NCBI RefSeq assembly: GCF_046297895.1
Contig: NZ_JBKBHC010000009.1
Coordinates: 182,099 to 246,098, forward strand
Direction of reading: 5' to 3'
Source: Ferrovibrio sp046297895
GTDB taxonomy: Bacteria > Pseudomonadota > Alphaproteobacteria > Ferrovibrionales > Ferrovibrionaceae
DNA length: 64,000 nt
Of this stretch, positions 61,101 through 64,000 are shown in pieces (the first letter of the stretch is position 1; each line of letters begins with the position of its first letter). Both the position numbers and the translations under genes were made by a program. The notes under the pieces are model-generated. The model searched no databases and was not told the DNA's origin. It was given only the letters and a program-made list of their open reading frames with translations.

Positions 61101-64000
61101 TTAGGCGGAGGATTTTTCGTCACCAGGCGAGGTTTCTGGTGCCTTGTCGCCAGACTCCGTTGCGCCGGGCTTGCCTGTTTTCTTTGCAGGCTTGCGCTCG
61201 CGCTTCCTGCCGGATCCGTCTTCTTCCGCCTTTGCGCCCTCATCGACTTTGGTTTTCTTTGTATTCTCGAATACGACCTTTTGCTGGTCCGCTGACCAGA
61301 CGACGCGAACCTTGTCACCATCCTCAATACGTCCAGAAAGCATCTCACGGGCTAGCTCGGTCTCCAGCTCCGACCGGATCAGTCGGCGCAGCTCGCGTGC
61401 GCCGAATTCAGGGCGGAAGCCCACTGCGCCGAAGTGGTCCACCACGCCCACGTCGAACTCGAGTTCGACGCCCTGGCCGAGGGCGGTCCGCTTGACCCGG
61501 TTCAGCTGCAACTCGACGATCTTGCGGATTTCCGACTGGTTCAGCGAATGGAAGACGATGATCTCGTCGATCCGGTTGATGAACTCGGGCCGAAAGTGCC
61601 CGCGCAACACCTCCATCAGCTCGGCCTTCTGCTTGCCCTCGTCGAAGTCGCTCGTGCCGCGCTTCTTTAGGTTGCGCTGGATAATGTCGGAGCCGAGGTT
61701 CGAGGTGGCGATGATGATGGTGTTCGTAAAATCCACCACACGGCCCTTGCCGTCGGTCAGCCGGCCGTCGTCGAACACCTGAAGCAGGATGTTGTAGACA
61801 TCCGGGTGCGCCTTCTCGATCTCGTCGAGCAGCACGACCGAATAGGGCCGACGGCGGACTTTTTCGGTCAGCTGTCCACCCTCGTCGTATCCGACATAGC
61901 CCGGAGGCGCGCCCACCAGCCGGGCGACCGAGTGGCGCTCGCCATACTCGGACATGTCGATGCGGATGATTGCGTCCTGATCGCCAAAGATTACTTCGGC
62001 GAGCGTCTTGGCCAGTTCCGTCTTGCCAACCCCGGTGGGCCCGAGGAACAGGAAGGTCGCGGTCGGGCCGCGTCCTTCGCGCAGGCCCGCGCGCGCGAGC
62101 CGCACCGCATCGGCCACGGCGCGAATCGCTTCTTCTTGCCCGATGACCCGCTCGTGCAGTTTCTCTTCAAGCTTGAGGAGCTTGTCCTTCTCCTCGGTGG
62201 TCAGCTCCGTGACCGGAACACCGGTGATCTTGGAGACAATCTGCGCGACATGATCGGCGCGCACCTCGGCGGTCGCCGAAGCCTGGTCGCGCTTCCAGAT
62301 CTCGAGAAGCTCGTCCAGCTCCTTCTGCTTCTTTTCGAGCTCCTTCTTCAGTTCCGATGCGCGATCGAATTGCTTGCGGGCGGCGGCATAATCCTGCTCT
62401 CGCTTGATCTGCGCGACTTCGGCCTCCAGCTCCTGGACGTCCACGGGGCGCGCTGTGGCGCTGATCTTCACCCGCGCCGCGGCCTGGTCGATGAGATCGA
62501 TCGCCTTGTCGGGCATAAAGCGGCCGGTAATGTAGCGGTCGGAAAGCTCGGCCGCCGCGACGATGGCCTCGTCGGTGATCGTCACCTTGTGGTGCGCCTC
62601 CAGCGTGTCGCGCAGGCCGCGCAGGATCATGATGACCTGAGCTACCGTGGGCTCCTCGACATAGACCGGCTGGAACCGGCGTTCGAGCGCGGCATCCTTC
62701 TCGATATACTTCTGGTATTCGTTGAGCGTCGTCGCGCCGATCAGGTTCAACTCGCCCCGCGCCAGCGCCGGCTTGAAGGTGTTGGCGATGTCGAGGCCAC
62801 CCTCGCCGCCGCCCTGGCCGGCACCGACGATGGTGTGGATCTCGTCGATGAACAGGATCAGGCTGTCCTTTTCCTCGGTGATCTCCTTGAGGATCTTCTG
62901 CACCCGCTCCTCGAACTCGCCGCGATACTTTGAGCCGGCGACCATCGAGTTTATGTTGAGCTCCACGAGCCGCTTGTCGCGCAGGGCCTCGGGCACCTCG
63001 CCCGCGACGATTCGTTGTGCGAGCCCCTCGACGATGGCGGTCTTGCCCACGCCGGGCTCGCCGATCAGCACCGGATTATTCTTTTTCCGGCGGGCCAGCA
63101 CCTCGATCGTCGTCTCGATCTCGCGGGCGCGGCCGATGACGGGATCGAGCTTACCCTCGCGGGCGAGCTTCGTCAGGTCGCGGCTGAATTGATCGAGATC
63201 GGGCGTGCTGGAAGGCGCCTCCACGCGGCCTTCCTCGGCCCCCTTACCCACGACCTTGGTCACCTGCTGGCGAAGCGCCTGCGGTGTCAGTCCATACTTT
63301 CGCAGGACGGAAGCGGCCAGGCCTTCGCCTTCTTCTGCGAGGCCGATCAGTAGATGTTCGGGACCGACATAGGAATGGCCGAGTTCGTTCGAGGCGATGA
63401 AGGCCCGGTTCAGCGCGTCCTTAAGGCGCGGACTGACGCCGATTTCGCCCTCCGTCTTGGCCTCTCCACGCTTCGCTTCCTTCTCGATCTGGCGCCGCAG
63501 ATCGTCCACATCGACCTTGAACTGTTCCAGGATCGTCCTTACGACGTCGGACGAGGTCAGTGCCAGAAGCAGGTGTTCGGTATCGACCTCGCTGCGTCCG
63601 AACTCTCCTGCCTTCTGTGCGGCATCCTGCAACAGCTTGTTGCCCTGTTCGCTCAGTCGATCGGCGATGTTGCGCCCGCCGCCGCGCCGCGATCCGCGTC
63701 GCGGCGCGCCCTCGCCGAAAGTGGCCTCGACGACATCGTCATCGCCGTCACCCATGGCGCCGGGCGTGCCGCCCCGCAACGGGCTGTCACCAAAGAGGCT
63801 GCCGAAACCACTATTGCCAAAGAATTCGTCAAAAAGGGAATGCCGTCCGAACAGCGCTTCCAACGGCGACGCGCTGCGGCCCGACCGGCGCACCATATCG
63901 CGGTAATGCTGGTCGCAAAGCTCCATGTTCTGAATTCTGCCGTTCACCGAGGCGCGCACGCGCGCCGTCGCCGGGCGACCGCAAATATCGCAAGCTCCGT
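61101..64000 (-). CDS. clpK: ClpK/ClpG-type AAA+ disaggregase (N-terminus off window)
   Basis: At least 966 residues; the frame stays open to the window end, so the start is missing. The N-terminus carries a zinc-finger-like C-D-I-C-G and L-C-D-Q-H-Y pair, the hallmark of ClpG/ClpK of heat-resistance islands. A Clp_N double repeat is followed by AAA-1 (Walker A G-E-P-G-V-G-K-T, Walker B L-F-I-D-E), a short coiled-coil M domain (K-K-E-L-E-K-K-Q-K-E-L), AAA-2 (G-P-T-G-V-G-K-T, V-L-L-D-E-I-E-K-A-H) and a Lys/Glu-rich tail. No IGF/IGL ClpP-docking loop is visible after AAA-2, which fits a ClpP-independent disaggregase. It should rescue heat-aggregated proteins. Confidence 0.92.
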   Translation of the reverse strand, partial: GACDICGRPATARVRASVNGRIQNMELCDQHYRDMVRRSGRSASPLEALFGRHSLFDEFFGNSGFGSLFGDSPLRGGTPGAMGDGDDDVVEATFGEGAPRRGSRRGGGRNIADRLSEQGNKLLQDAAQKAGEFGRSEVDTEHLLLALTSSDVVRTILEQFKVDVDDLRRQIEKEAKRGEAKTEGEIGVSPRLKDALNRAFIASNELGHSYVGPEHLLIGLAEEGEGLAASVLRKYGLTPQALRQQVTKVVGKGAEEGRVEAPSSTPDLDQFSRDLTKLAREGKLDPVIGRAREIETTIEVLARRKKNNPVLIGEPGVGKTAIVEGLAQRIVAGEVPEALRDKRLVELNINSMVAGSKYRGEFEERVQKILKEITEEKDSLILFIDEIHTIVGAGQGGGEGGLDIANTFKPALARGELNLIGATTLNEYQKYIEKDAALERRFQPVYVEEPTVAQVIMILRGLRDTLEAHHKVTITDEAIVAAAELSDRYITGRFMPDKAIDLIDQAAARVKISATARPVDVQELEAEVAQIKREQDYAAARKQFDRASELKKELEKKQKELDELLEIWKRDQASATAEVRADHVAQIVSKITGVPVTELTTEEKDKLLKLEEKLHERVIGQEEAIRAVADAVRLARAGLREGRGPTATFLFLGPTGVGKTELAKTLAEVIFGDQDAIIRIDMSEYGERHSVARLVGAPPGYVGYDEGGQLTEKVRRRPYSVVLLDEIEKAHPDVYNILLQVFDDGRLTDGKGRVVDFTNTIIIATSNLGSDIIQRNLKKRGTSDFDEGKQKAELMEVLRGHFRPEFINRIDEIIVFHSLNQSEIRKIVELQLNRVKRTALGQGVELEFDVGVVDHFGAVGFRPEFGARELRRLIRSELETELAREMLSGRIEDGDKVRVVWSADQQKVVFENTKKTKVDEGAKAEEDGSGRKRERKPAKKTGKPGATESGDKAPETSPGDEKSSA

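Overview
The window looks like a high-GC alphaproteobacterial chromosome, possibly Rhodospirillales-like (genus not resolvable by eye). Supporting this are an NdvA/ChvA-type glucan exporter, HutC/HutU with a HutC-type palindrome, an NrtABC-NirBD-NasA nitrate operon under NasT/ANTAR control, and a tRNA-fMet fragment with the alphaproteobacterial anticodon arm. Genes are dense and often overlap by ATGA. No insertion sequence, CRISPR array or rRNA gene was seen.

Region 1 (1-12.2 kb) is mostly metabolic. It has the tail of a peptide-type ABC ATPase, an M20 peptidase, an amidase, hutC and hutU, a small membrane-anchored protein, an ndvA-like exporter with a small secreted protein, a second amidase, a winged-helix/Rossmann regulator coupled to a NusG paralogue, and rimO.

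Region 2 (12.2-26.6 kb) is the most unusual. A secretin-like lipoprotein with TPRs (+ strand) converges on a 4018-residue secreted protein (- strand) across a shared bidirectional terminator. The giant protein has a signal peptide, about five tandem units of 440-470 residues (three still alike at DNA level), a coiled coil, ricin-type beta-trefoil segments, a tectonin-type propeller and a C-terminal DM9/DUF3421-like segment. I do not recognise the repeat family.

Region 3 (26.7-41.6 kb) is one minus-strand run of 15 tightly coupled genes. Reading 5'->3' on that strand they are: cytidylyltransferase, DegT aminotransferase, SDR, NeuB-type synthase, formyltransferase, NodB deacetylase, Gfo/Idh oxidoreductase, GNAT, AsnB, WbpG/PseA amidotransferase, a small unknown protein, three methyltransferases and a second AsnB-like protein lacking the Cys nucleophile. 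It reads as a pathway for a CMP-activated nonulosonate-like sugar with N-formyl, amidino or methyl decoration.

Region 4 (41.9-54.0 kb) is assimilatory nitrate reduction: nasT, then a leader with a sigma-54-like promoter, two ANTAR hexaloop hairpins and an overlapping terminator, then nrtA, nrtB, a signal-less NrtA-like protein (NasS-like), nrtC, nirB, nirD, nasA and cysG.

Region 5 (54.1-64.0 kb) is a mobile island. A 47-nt 3' fragment of tRNA-fMet marks the attachment site. It is followed by repeats, a tyrosine integrase, a small helix-turn-helix protein, and then a minus-strand stress cassette: a clpK/clpG disaggregase (running off the window), a gene joining an HPF-like and a sigma-factor-like region, an NDUFS4-like protein, a rhomboid protease, a ClpP/SDH-type protease, a zinc-ribbon thioredoxin and a shortened KefB-type antiporter. 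This resembles the transmissible locus of stress tolerance, in a variant layout. By tRNA geometry the intact tRNA-fMet and far end should lie to the right, outside the window.
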